Assembly: GCA_013361075.1 (NCBI GenBank) | Contig: JABWAJ010000177.1 | Span: forward strand, 1 to 9,590 | Length of the DNA stretch: 9,590 nucleotides | Origin: Saprospiraceae bacterium | GTDB lineage: Bacteria > Bacteroidota > Bacteroidia > Chitinophagales > Saprospiraceae | Reading direction: 5' to 3' | Shown here: in pieces, positions 1-7,131 of the stretch | Position numbering within the stretch: position 1 is the stretch's first letter | Layout: every line of letters begins with the position of its first letter | The notes under the pieces: generated by a model | Seen by the model: only the letters and a program-made list of their open reading frames with translations | The model's database searches: none | Told to the model about the DNA's origin: nothing | Position numbers and translations under genes: made by a program

Positions 1-2320
1 TAATCGGCAGCAAGATTGAAAAAACAGTACCCTGGCCATCCTTGCTACTGGCTTCAACGGTACCTCCCAAAAGGTGAACCAGTTCTTTGACTAAGGCAAG
101 ACCGATACCGGTGCCACTTGTTTCCTGCTGACGTTCTTCGAAAGAAGGAGGGCTAATCGTTGTATGTTTAGAGGATATGTTTTCCCCTTCGGCCTGTTCA
201 GCGGTAACGCCTTTTGGGGAAGGTGTCGCCTCCGCCCATCCCGTGCTTTCGGAGGAGGCAGAAAAAAAACGTTCAAAAATTTTCGGTAAATCTTCCGGAG
301 CGATGCCTTGCCCGGTATCGTGCACATTCAACAAAAGGAAGGGCTGTTCTTTTGCAGTTTTGCCTGCTGTTGCCCGCTCGATTTTCGTTATTTCAACAGT
401 CACTTTCCCACCCGATGGTGTATGTTTGAGTGCATTCGACAACAGGTTAGACAAAATCTGCCGAAGGCTTTCCGGCGCATAATCCATTACCAGTTCCGAT
501 TCGCGGCTTTCCACTTTCAACAATACATTTTGCTGGTTGGCCAAACTGCTGAAACTCTCCGCAACAAAGTGCAGAAAGGGAAGGATATTGCCTTGTATGA
601 ATTTGATTTTTAAGCTATTATTTTCTGCCTTGGCCAAATCCAGCATTTGATTGACCAAGTCCAATAAGTGCTGGCCGTTGCGTTCTACTAATTTTAACTG
701 CGTTTTCCAGGCAGGGTCGCTCGTCATTGCTTTTCCCTGGAGCGTGGGCTGATTTTTTTCCAGATGTTTCGCGATGCCCAGCATAACGGTTAAAGGGGTG
801 CGGAATTCGTGCGTAATATTGGTGTAAAGCCTGTTTTTAAACGCATTGAGCTCTTTGAGACGAACGGCTTCGCGTTGCTCTGTTTCAACCAGATGTTGCA
901 GTTGGAGTCGCTTTTTTCGAAAACGGTAGAATCCAATAACGGCGGCAAATGCAAGACTGATCCAAATCATCCAGGCCCACCAGCGATAGTACCAGTGCTG
1001 GAGCACTTCAATTGGAACCGTCAGTTCGTGCGGACTCCAGTTTCCATGCCGGTCAGCGCCTTTAATGCGCAGTATATGTCTTCCGGTTGGCAGGTAATTG
1101 ATGGTTAATTCCCCATTGGTACCTAAATAATTCCACTCCTTATCCAGCCCGTCTATCCGGTAAGCGTACAGGTTTTTACCAGGGTTTCTGAAATCAGACA
1201 GTGCAAATTTCAGCCGCAAAAAACGGTTGTTTGGGTGGAGCTGAACAAGAGGAGAAATGAGATTACCGCTTTTCACGGTACCTTGAAAATGGCTGTTCGT
1301 GAGGCGTGATTTTCCATCCTGATCAAAAAAAGTAAGTTCAGAAAGTAAAACCGGAGCAGGAGCGGCGGCTTTGAAGAGATCAGCAGGATTGAAGCGGTTG
1401 AGACCTTGGATGGTTCCAAAGTAAAAATCATCGCTGTTTTCGTCGTTGAAAAAAGAAAATCGGTTGAATTCATCGTGCGAAAATCCATCCTGCTGGTAAA
1501 AATTCCGGAAGGCGTTTTCTTTTCTGTTAAAATAAGACAAGCCACCGTAAGTACTGATCCAGTAATTCCCTTTGCCGTCAGGTAAAATTCCTGCAATACT
1601 GGCATTGGCCAACCCGTTCCCCACCGATAAAACGTCCTCTACCCGGCCAGTTTCGGGATTGAACAGGTTAAGACCACCGCTGATCGTACCCAGCCATAGC
1701 CAGCCGTCTTCCCGTTCCTGGATACAGGTTATTTTGGAGCTTGATAACCCATTTTGTTCGTTAAATAGTTGAGTTGTATGCCTATTCGGGTGTATCCGGT
1801 ACAGGCCGTTTTCTGTTCCTACCCAAATATCCCCGGTTTTTGCTTCCAGCAAATAATTTGCCAGGCTGCTTTCAAAGGGGTTGGCACCATGGGTGTCTTT
1901 CCATTCCTCAAAACGACCGTCGTCGGGATTCAAAGTTCCCAGGTGTCCTCTGGATCCCAGCCATAAAATACCGGAACGACTCAGGGCAAACGCCTCTACT
2001 TTCCAGGGTAGATCCCAGGTCTTGAATTTGCCGGTTTTTGGGAAGTACTGTACCAATTGATTATCCACGCCCCAAACAGAGCCATCTTTTGCTTTTACAA
2101 GGTTCCGGCCCAGGCTCAAATGGCCGCTGTTTCGCAGCTGGCGGATCAACCCTGTAGCTGGATCGAGCAGATACCAGCCATGGCGTTCGGTTGAAACGAG
2201 GATATGGCCCTCGCCGTCGCCGCAGATACCTCGTATGCTGGCGCCATAGGGTACGCCGGAATTGATGTCCCTGAGGAAAGTAAACACGGCTGGCGGGTCA
2301 TACCTCAGCCATTTCAGCCC
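1..2320 (-). CDS. C-terminal part of the sensor kinase: propeller, Y_Y_Y, membrane helix, HisKA, HATPase (partial)
   Basis: The frame is open from 2320 to base 2 with no stop, and translates into further propeller blades such as GDIWVGTENGLYRI, DGWLWLGTISGGLNLFNP and DFYFGTIQGLNRFNP. A Y_Y_Y domain follows (LYAYRIDGLDKEWNYLG), then an aromatic-flanked membrane helix rich in W and A. The HisKA H-box NITHEFRTPLTVMLG has His840 at 809-811. The N-box is SNLLSNALKH (Asn965), the G1 box is HDTGQGI (Asp1004) and the G2 box is GTGIGLALVKEL (from 1072). The ATP-lid region between the FERFF motif and G2 is about 49 residues long, low-complexity and rich in E, S and P, which is longer than usual. There is no ATG shortly after the TAG. 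The nearest in-frame candidate is GTG at codon 348, and a restart there would lack a signal peptide, leaving the remaining propeller on the wrong side of the membrane. The window ends within or just after HATPase. Confidence 0.85.
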
Positions 2321-2323
2321 CTA
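2321..2323 (-). other. In-frame amber (TAG) codon inside the kinase propeller
   Basis: The plus strand reads CTA at 2321-2323, which is TAG on the coding strand. It sits between GGA (Gly335) and GGG (Gly337) in the context SGTG-stop-GLKWL. Propeller blades of this family commonly carry an aromatic residue here (GTxGYGL), so the ancestral codon was plausibly TAT or TAC (Tyr), one base change away. Within this window TAG is also the natural terminator of the DUF4097-like gene at 9381-9383, which argues against general recoding of TAG as a sense codon. Confidence 0.85.
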
Positions 2324-3328
2324 TCCCGTGCCCGAAATCATACCCGAGGTAAAATCGGCGCTGTAAAAAACATTGTTTTGGGGGCTGTACTTGAGCAAAT
2401 ATCTATAATCTGCAAGCCTGCCATTGGGCTCCAGCAAAAAAAGGCTGGTTGCCTTCCCGGCTTTGTCTGAGGTTTGGAAAAGGATATTCCCTAACAGGTC
2501 TTCCTGTAAAATCAAAAAATCAAAGTCCTTTGGCAGGGTTGGGTGTAATAGAAAGCTGTCGGTCTTAGGGTTATAAAAATAGACGCCCGTTTGACCCAGG
2601 ATCAGCCAAACCTCGCCTTTGGAAGTTTCAAAAAAAGAAACTGATGAGGGCTCTTTTCCCGGCATGGGGTTGAGCGCAGTAGTACGCAGGCGTTTTCCAA
2701 AATGGTTGTACACAACCAGGCTAATTGAACTGCTTTTTTCCCGGGTGGTGATCCAGATATTCCCGGCAACATCGGCGTGAGCAGGGCCCGGGGAAAGATC
2801 AGCCGGAAGGTCAACAAGCTGGATGAGCTTTGACCCTGCTTCATCCAGTCGCCAAAGCGAGCAGGCGTTATTTTGCCGGGCAATCAAAAAAAGATCCCCG
2901 GTTTGGGTGGTCAAAACTTGTTGAATCCGGATCTGCTCCGGCAGGTGGATCGGGGTTAGCTGTCCGGTTGAAGGGTCCAGAAGGTCAAAACCATCGGTTT
3001 TTCCATGATAGACAAGTACCAATTTTCCGTTGCGCAACTGGGAAATTGAGGCAATGTCGTCAGCAGTGATGTGGTAAGGCGCCGGGCGGTAACTGTCGTA
3101 GACATAAAAATTGCGCCCGTCAAACCGGTTCAGGCCATTGCGGGTACCAATCCAAAGAAAGCCCTCCCGGTCCCGGAAGATCTGCCGAACGATGCGGTCA
3201 GATAACCCGTTATCAAGGCTGAAAGCATCAAGCTCTACCCGGTTTTGCGCATTCAGGGGCATTGCTTTCGCATACATCACCAACAATCCGATAAGCAACA
3301 GTCTTGCCATAATTTCCTGCACGGTCAT
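2321..3328 (-). CDS. N-terminal half of the sensor kinase: signal peptide plus first propeller blades, ends at TAG
   Basis: The 335-residue product begins with a hydrophobic signal peptide ending near LNAQ (residues 25-28). It continues with two_component_regulator_propeller (Reg_prop) motifs. The clearest is VRQIFRDREGFLWIGTRNGL, just after the LSD motif that typically opens the sensor domain of these kinases. Further blade signatures are GNIWITT, GEVWLILGQTGVYFYNP and GNILFQTS. The product stops after SGTG, in the middle of a blade: the next codons read GLKWLRYDP, which completes the usual GTxGxGL pattern. A second Met at residue 7 (3308-3310, MARLLLIG) is an equally good start, has a purine-rich AGGA upstream and gives a more compact signal peptide. 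If made alone, this piece would be a secreted, incomplete propeller with no way to signal. The gene is divergent from the OmpA-like gene across 122 bp, which probably holds both promoters, though I found no exact TAnnTTTG element there. Confidence 0.75.
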   Translation of the reverse strand: MTVQEIMARLLLIGLLVMYAKAMPLNAQNRVELDAFSLDNGLSDRIVRQIFRDREGFLWIGTRNGLNRFDGRNFYVYDSYRPAPYHITADDIASISQLRNGKLVLVYHGKTDGFDLLDPSTGQLTPIHLPEQIRIQQVLTTQTGDLFLIARQNNACSLWRLDEAGSKLIQLVDLPADLSPGPAHADVAGNIWITTREKSSSISLVVYNHFGKRLRTTALNPMPGKEPSSVSFFETSKGEVWLILGQTGVYFYNPKTDSFLLHPTLPKDFDFLILQEDLLGNILFQTSDKAGKATSLFLLEPNGRLADYRYLLKYSPQNNVFYSADFTSGMISGTG

Positions 3329-3450
3329 ATAAACTGCAAAATACCGATTAACTCCTGCTGTTCGTTATTTGGCACAGAACAAAAAAACAAAAGTGTAACT
3401 AATTTCTCCAGGGGCCATTATCTGTACACAGTAACAACAACCCACATCCT

Positions 3451-4494
3451 ATGACGATCCGCTTTCTTTTTTGTTTTTTGATAACCGCTCAGGTGGCAGG
3501 TGCCCAGTCTATTACTTTTGACAGCATGCTGTGGTTGCGCCAGGAGCAGGTATTGTTCGATTTCAGAAAACACGAACTTCGGCCTGAAGCCGATTCTTTG
3601 CTCCAAAAACTGGGCAAAGAATACCTCGAACAGCCCCTCGTCTTCTGGCATATTGGTGCCCATACAGATGCCATAGGCAGTAATGGTAACAACCGCAAAC
3701 TGTCTGAGCGCCGCGCACAATCGGTAGCAAGTGCGTTGTTGCTTGCAGGCATCCCGCAGGAACGGATCCGGGTAGACGATTATGGCGAAGAAAAACCGCT
3801 TACCGCGAATGCAACCGAAGAAGACCGACAGGCCAACAGGCGCGCCACGATTGACTTGTACCTGCAAAAAAAATATTTTTACGCAGAAGGCCAAATCAAA
3901 GACTCGGTCACCAACAAGGGCATCCTGGCGGAAATTGTGGTGAAAACGAAATTATTTCAGGATTCGATGCAAACGGATACGGCCGGGCGCTTCCGGGTTT
4001 TGTTGCCCGACAAGGAAGTGGTGGTGATTGACGCATTTGCCAAAGGTTATCTTTTTGAAACCCAGGTTTTCAAGGCAGAAGCCGGAAAAACGAAACTACT
4101 CAGCATCAAAGTACCGCCCGTTAAAACGGGGGCCAGTGCAGAAATAAAAAACCTCTATTTTCATGGCAATGAAGCGAGGTTGCTGCCGCGTTCAGAGCCG
4201 GAACTGTACAAGGCGCTCCGGTTCTGTGAGCTGAACCCTGAGCTGACGCTGGAAATTGCCGGCCACATCAACCGGCCCAATGCGCCGAATGTACTGGAAT
4301 CGAGTTGGGATTTCGACCTTTCTGTTCGTCGGGCAAAGGTGGTTTACGATTACCTGATTGAAAACGGTATTCCTCCTAAACGGCTGCAATACAAGGGTTA
4401 TGGTAACTGGCAAATGCGTTTTCCAAAAGCCAATACCGCACTGCAACAGGAAATGAACCGCCGGGTCGAAATACGCATTCTAAAGACGAATTGA
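3451..4494 (+). CDS. Exported protein with tandem OmpA-like domains flanking a carboxypeptidase-regulatory-like domain
   Basis: This 347-residue protein has a signal peptide (MTIRFLFCFLITAQVAGAQS) and no lipobox cysteine. Residues about 33-138 form a complete OmpA C-terminal-like domain. They include VLFDFRKHELRPEA, AHTDAIG with Asp73, LSERRAQSVASALL with Arg87/88, and a closing NRRATI. The Asp and Arg match the residues that bind the diaminopimelate of peptidoglycan in OmpA-family proteins. Residues about 145-222 resemble a carboxypeptidase-regulatory-like beta-sandwich (GQIKDSVTNKGILAEIVV, then TDTAGRFRVLLP). Residues about 230-347 form a second OmpA-like domain: NLYFHGNEARLLPRS, LSVRRAKVVYDYLIENG, PKRLQYKGYGNW and NRRVEIRI. 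Here the HTD motif has become HIN (residues 262-264), so peptidoglycan binding by this copy is doubtful. The protein probably acts in the periplasm or at the outer membrane as a cell-wall anchor. There is no N-terminal beta-barrel. The bestrophin gene starts 33 nt downstream on the same strand and may be co-transcribed. Confidence 0.88.
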   Translation: MTIRFLFCFLITAQVAGAQSITFDSMLWLRQEQVLFDFRKHELRPEADSLLQKLGKEYLEQPLVFWHIGAHTDAIGSNGNNRKLSERRAQSVASALLLAGIPQERIRVDDYGEEKPLTANATEEDRQANRRATIDLYLQKKYFYAEGQIKDSVTNKGILAEIVVKTKLFQDSMQTDTAGRFRVLLPDKEVVVIDAFAKGYLFETQVFKAEAGKTKLLSIKVPPVKTGASAEIKNLYFHGNEARLLPRSEPELYKALRFCELNPELTLEIAGHINRPNAPNVLESSWDFDLSVRRAKVVYDYLIENGIPPKRLQYKGYGNWQMRFPKANTALQQEMNRRVEIRILKTN

Positions 4495-4527
4495 ACCCCT
4501 ATTTTTACAGCGAAAAATACATTCGCC

Positions 4528-5391
4528 ATGATTGACTATAACCCGCGGAGTTGGTGGAAACTCATTTTTATGTTCCACCGCAGTGACACCCTGCGAATCC
4601 TGATGCCTACGATGATAGGGGTTGCTGTTTTTACGGCCATCCTCGCTTATGTGGAAACCGAAGTTTTCCATGCCCAGTTTAAAAACACAACAGCCATCCA
4701 CTCTCTGGTGGGTTTTGTCTTGTCGCTATTGCTGGTTTTTCGCACCAATACAGCTTATGAACGCTGGTGGGAAGGGCGAAAACTATGGGGTAGTTTTACG
4801 AACAATTCCCGCAACCTGGCGCTTAAAATTTCGGCTCTCGTACCCGATGAAACAGTGAAAAAGCGATTTAGAATTTTGATTTCCAATTATTTGCACGCTG
4901 CAAGGGAGCACCTGAGGCAGGGTGTAAACACCAACGATCTCGAAGCTTGCGATCGTTACCCCCTAAGTTATTACGCGCACAGCAGGCATGTACCCAATCG
5001 GGTCATGAAGGCCATCTATACAGAAATCAACGATTTGCTGGAACAAAAAGTCCTTACTCAGGAACAGGTGCTTTTTCTGAATGCTGAATTGGTGTCATTT
5101 ACAGACAATATCGGTTCCTGCGAGCGCATCCTTCGCACCCCTATTCCCTATTCTTACAGCTTGTTTTTGAAAAAAGTGATTTTCATGTACGTCCTCACCA
5201 TGCCGATTGGGTTTGTGCTGGAATTCAAGTATTGGGCAGCTCCCATCGTTGCACTGGTTTTTTATGTATTTGCCAGTATTGAGTTGTTGGCAGAAGAAAT
5301 TGAAGAACCTTTCGGTGCTGACGCCAATGACCTGCCCATCAACGCAATTACGGACAACATTCACAACAACCTCGCTGAGATTCTGGGATAA
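4528..5391 (+). CDS. Bestrophin-family (UPF0187) inner-membrane ion channel
   Basis: The 287-residue length is normal for bacterial bestrophins. Family signatures are clear: FRTNTAYERWWEGRKLWG at 71-88 after the second hydrophobic segment, the CERILRTPIPYSYS motif at 198-211, and EEPFGADANDLP near the C-terminus (259-270), matching the acidic cluster next to the cytosolic gate in bestrophins. Four hydrophobic segments are visible at roughly 22-45, 57-71, 215-233 and 236-256, with a charged cytosolic helical region between the second and third. Homologues are pentameric channels. Animal members conduct chloride, and a characterised Klebsiella member conducts cations, so ion selectivity cannot be assigned here. 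ATG at 4528 keeps the standard short N-terminus (IDYNPRSWWKLIF) and has no strong Shine-Dalgarno, as is usual in Bacteroidota. The gene follows the OmpA-like gene by 33 nt and converges on the beta-helix lipoprotein gene with a 20-nt gap. Confidence 0.93.
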   Translation: MIDYNPRSWWKLIFMFHRSDTLRILMPTMIGVAVFTAILAYVETEVFHAQFKNTTAIHSLVGFVLSLLLVFRTNTAYERWWEGRKLWGSFTNNSRNLALKISALVPDETVKKRFRILISNYLHAAREHLRQGVNTNDLEACDRYPLSYYAHSRHVPNRVMKAIYTEINDLLEQKVLTQEQVLFLNAELVSFTDNIGSCERILRTPIPYSYSLFLKKVIFMYVLTMPIGFVLEFKYWAAPIVALVFYVFASIELLAEEIEEPFGADANDLPINAITDNIHNNLAEILG

Positions 5392-5413
5392 AAAGAAGGA
5401 GCAGCCTTTCTTT
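5392..5413. terminator. Possible bidirectional terminator between convergent genes
   Basis: AAAGAAGG at 5392-5399 can pair with CCTTTCTTT at 5405-5413 (one bulged T) around a 5-nt loop, AGCAG. The plus-strand copy is preceded by A and followed by TTTATT, so either strand gives a short hairpin next to a T-rich run. It lies immediately after the bestrophin stop (5389-5391) and overlaps the TAA of the opposite gene (5412-5414). The stem is AT-rich and short, so this is a weak call that rests on its position between two converging stops. Confidence 0.35.
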
Positions 5414-6926
5414 ATTGCCTTTCAAAACAGCCTGCATCCGGCAAATCGTTATCGCGGGCATTGTTTTCCAGATCGATAGCAATGGTTTTATTAAATTTCG
5501 GAGGGCGTACAGGTTGTGCTTTTCCGATGGCAACCGACAAAGAATCGAGGTGATAATCGTCTTCGTTGGCGTCTTTGAACAATAGGTCTTCGCGGTCACC
5601 GTTGAAACAATTCAGGCAAATATTGTCAAAGAAATCAGCATACAGGTCGTTTTGTTGATCCAGCAAATCGTCTACACGCACGACACAATTTTCAAAAGCC
5701 ACATTAAACATGGCCGGCGTTTGCCTTCCGGTAATGTCCGAAAACTGGATTTGGTCGCGGCGAGACCCAAAAAAGATGCAGTTATAAAAAGCTGCGTTGA
5801 GTCGGTAATCATTGCGGTAAGCGCATACCAGGGGATCGTCGTAGCAGTAAAAATTGCTCATGCCAATGGCACCGGCATCCACACCATAGCTGGCTGCCGT
5901 GCAGTAAATGAAGCGGTAATCACCCCCGTTGAGCAATTGGATGGCGTTGGCGTTGTTGTTGTAAAACAGGCAATTGTCGGCTTCGATGGTGCTGTGGAAA
6001 CCAATCAGCCCATTGCCCGCGGTATTGTAAATTTGTGAATTCGACAACCGGACTTCGGCCGTCGAGTCGGCATAAACGCCAAAAGAACAATTTTTGATGG
6101 TGGTGTATTCGAAGATGTTTCCTTTGCTGCCTTTGCCAAGGATGATCCCGTACCATTGGCCGACCTCATCCTGAAAGGCCTCTTCGAGGCGGTCGCCCTG
6201 CACCACAATCGGGTTTTCGGCAGTCCCGAGCATGCGGATTTTTCCTTTGCTCAAAGCATAGAGAATGCCGTCGTTAAACACACCGAAAACATCGTTGCGG
6301 GCGATGCCACCGTGTACGTATATTTTTGTACCCGCGGCTACTTCCAGAGCGCAGCTGTCAATGAGGATCTCACCATAAATGACATAAGGTTTGGGATCGT
6401 CCCAGCGGATGGTACCGTTGTCGCAACTCAAAATGACGGGGACGCCCTTATTGAAACGACTGGGGAAATAATTGGCATTTTGTCCCCAGGCCTCCAGATT
6501 CACCTGTTGTAAATTCCCGTTGGTTTCAAACTCGATTTTGTCTTCAATTACAAAAGGGCTGACCGAAAGCGGCTGGTTGGGGTCAATGGTTACTTCTACA
6601 AATACATAGATGCTGTCGTTGGCCCAAATTTCGATGTCACTCAATTCGTCGCCGGGGATGCCGTCCACATTCATGCTGAAGTTAACCCCTGTATTGCCCA
6701 CAATGCGGGCCCGGGAGATGAGAATGGGCTGGTCGTGGCGGTTGTAAACCTTGAACGAACGGGTTGCCGACCCCAATTGCGTAAAAACGGTATCAAAACG
6801 AAGTGTATCTAAGGAAAACTCCAGTTTGGCGTCACTGTCCGTGATGTAATCTTCGTCTTTGTCGCAGGCGAAAACAGAGAGCAACAGGGCTGCGGCAGCG
6901 CTTATGATCAGAAAAGATTTTTTCAT
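5412..6926 (-). CDS. Probable surface lipoprotein with Ig-like N-terminal region and right-handed beta-helix
   Basis: This 504-residue protein starts with a lipoprotein signal (MKKSFLIISAAAALLLSVFAC) with the lipid-attached Cys at residue 21. The following DKDED resembles the acidic lipoprotein export signal that sends Bacteroidota lipoproteins to the cell surface. Residues about 35-145 form a beta-rich Ig/ASH-like region (LRFDTVFTQLGSATRSFKVY, then NDSIYVFVEVTIDP), common in Bacteroidota surface proteins. Residues about 185-470 resemble a right-handed parallel beta-helix, with short strands punctuated by Asn/Gly turns: IFEYTTIKNCSFGVYADSTA, EVRLSNSQIYNTAGNGLIG and STIEADNCLFYNNNANAI. The C-terminus DLPDAGCFERQ is the typical closing motif (DxGxxE) of such helices. 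No catalytic residues of a pectate lyase or other polysaccharide lyase can be assigned, so binding or structural roles are as likely as enzyme activity. No T9SS-type C-terminal domain is seen. The gene is monocistronic, with an exact -7 promoter element just upstream. Confidence 0.88.
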   Translation of the reverse strand: MKKSFLIISAAAALLLSVFACDKDEDYITDSDAKLEFSLDTLRFDTVFTQLGSATRSFKVYNRHDQPILISRARIVGNTGVNFSMNVDGIPGDELSDIEIWANDSIYVFVEVTIDPNQPLSVSPFVIEDKIEFETNGNLQQVNLEAWGQNANYFPSRFNKGVPVILSCDNGTIRWDDPKPYVIYGEILIDSCALEVAAGTKIYVHGGIARNDVFGVFNDGILYALSKGKIRMLGTAENPIVVQGDRLEEAFQDEVGQWYGIILGKGSKGNIFEYTTIKNCSFGVYADSTAEVRLSNSQIYNTAGNGLIGFHSTIEADNCLFYNNNANAIQLLNGGDYRFIYCTAASYGVDAGAIGMSNFYCYDDPLVCAYRNDYRLNAAFYNCIFFGSRRDQIQFSDITGRQTPAMFNVAFENCVVRVDDLLDQQNDLYADFFDNICLNCFNGDREDLLFKDANEDDYHLDSLSVAIGKAQPVRPPKFNKTIAIDLENNARDNDLPDAGCFERQ

Positions 6927-6956
6927 GCTAAGACTGAAAATTTGAAAACAAGATCA

Positions 6957-6964
6957 CAAAGTTA
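6957..6964 (-). promoter_or_regulatory. Bacteroidota -7 promoter element for the beta-helix lipoprotein gene
   Basis: On the minus strand this octamer reads TAACTTTG, an exact match to the TAnnTTTG element used by the Bacteroidota primary sigma factor. The transcript would begin about 24 nt before the ATG at 6926. Upstream there is a TTTG about 15 nt away (within CCTTTGGTC), shorter than the usual spacing for the -33 box, so the upstream half is weak. Confidence 0.45.
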
Positions 6965-7048
6965 GCAAGAAAGGCAGACCAAAGGTCCATCGTTCCGGAA
7001 ATGCTAAAAAAAACAGCGGGTTTGGGCTTACGAAAATCCTTTCTTTTT

Positions 7049-7109
7049 ATTGTTTAACATGACATTGTTTATTGTATTAAATTGCCACGTCTGAAAATTT
7101 TAACGTTTG
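7049..7109 (+). promoter_or_regulatory. Possible promoter/operator region of the ECF sigma operon
   Basis: Two exact ATTGTTTA direct repeats lie at 7049-7056 and 7064-7071, 15 bp apart, with a looser third copy ATTGTATTA at 7071-7079. Downstream, TTG at 7082-7084 is followed after 17 nt by AACGTTTG (7102-7109), one mismatch from the TAnnTTTG -7 element. This would place a transcript start near 7115, shortly before the sigma gene. Because ECF operons are often self-activated, a second non-housekeeping promoter may lie in the repeat. The evidence is pattern only. Confidence 0.28.
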
Positions 7110-7131
7110 ATGCAACCCCTTTCGGGGGACG

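Larger units (their letters stand above)
1..3328 (-). pseudogene. Propeller-type sensor histidine kinase gene interrupted by one in-frame TAG; 3' end beyond window
   Basis: This is a single reading frame of 1109 codons from ATG at 3328 to base 2, broken only by TAG at 2321-2323 (codon 336). The codons before and after the stop are in the same frame, so nothing is inserted or deleted. Domain order, counting the stop as a residue: signal peptide 1-28, beta-propeller repeats about 29-690, Y_Y_Y domain about 700-775, membrane helix about 783-803, HisKA with phospho-acceptor His840, and HATPase from about 940 to the edge. This layout matches Bacteroidota one-protein or hybrid two-component regulators, which sense a periplasmic ligand, often a polysaccharide, and phosphorylate a receiver domain. 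Any receiver plus AraC-type output domain would lie past base 1 and cannot be seen. Reading continues cleanly for 773 codons after the stop with all kinase motifs intact, so the lesion is recent, suppressed, or a sequence error. It is listed as a pseudogene provisionally, with the two halves given separately. Confidence 0.7.

Noticed and set aside
177..1108. Several 70-100 codon plus-strand frames over the kinase gene
   Set aside because: The opposite strand encodes clear HisKA and HATPase motifs throughout this stretch. The plus-strand frames look like shadows.
2321..2323. General reassignment of TAG to an amino acid in this organism
   Set aside because: The DUF4097-like gene ends naturally in TAG at 9381-9383. 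Reading past it would run through the terminator hairpin into a non-protein-like tail. One in-frame TAG is not enough to propose recoding.
2204..2470. A frameshift in the kinase gene near 2321
   Set aside because: The codons on both sides of the stop share the same frame (codon starts on the plus strand are all 2 modulo 3). It is a pure substitution-type stop with no length change.
3329..3450. Promoters in the divergent gap between the kinase and OmpA-like genes
   Set aside because: Near matches exist (for example TATTTTG on the minus strand close to 3340), but no exact TAnnTTTG with a properly spaced -33 box was found on either strand, so no specific site is listed.
3418..3894. A 158-codon open frame on the minus strand opposite the OmpA-like gene
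   Set aside because: It overlaps a confidently recognised OmpA domain and its translation has no recognisable features.
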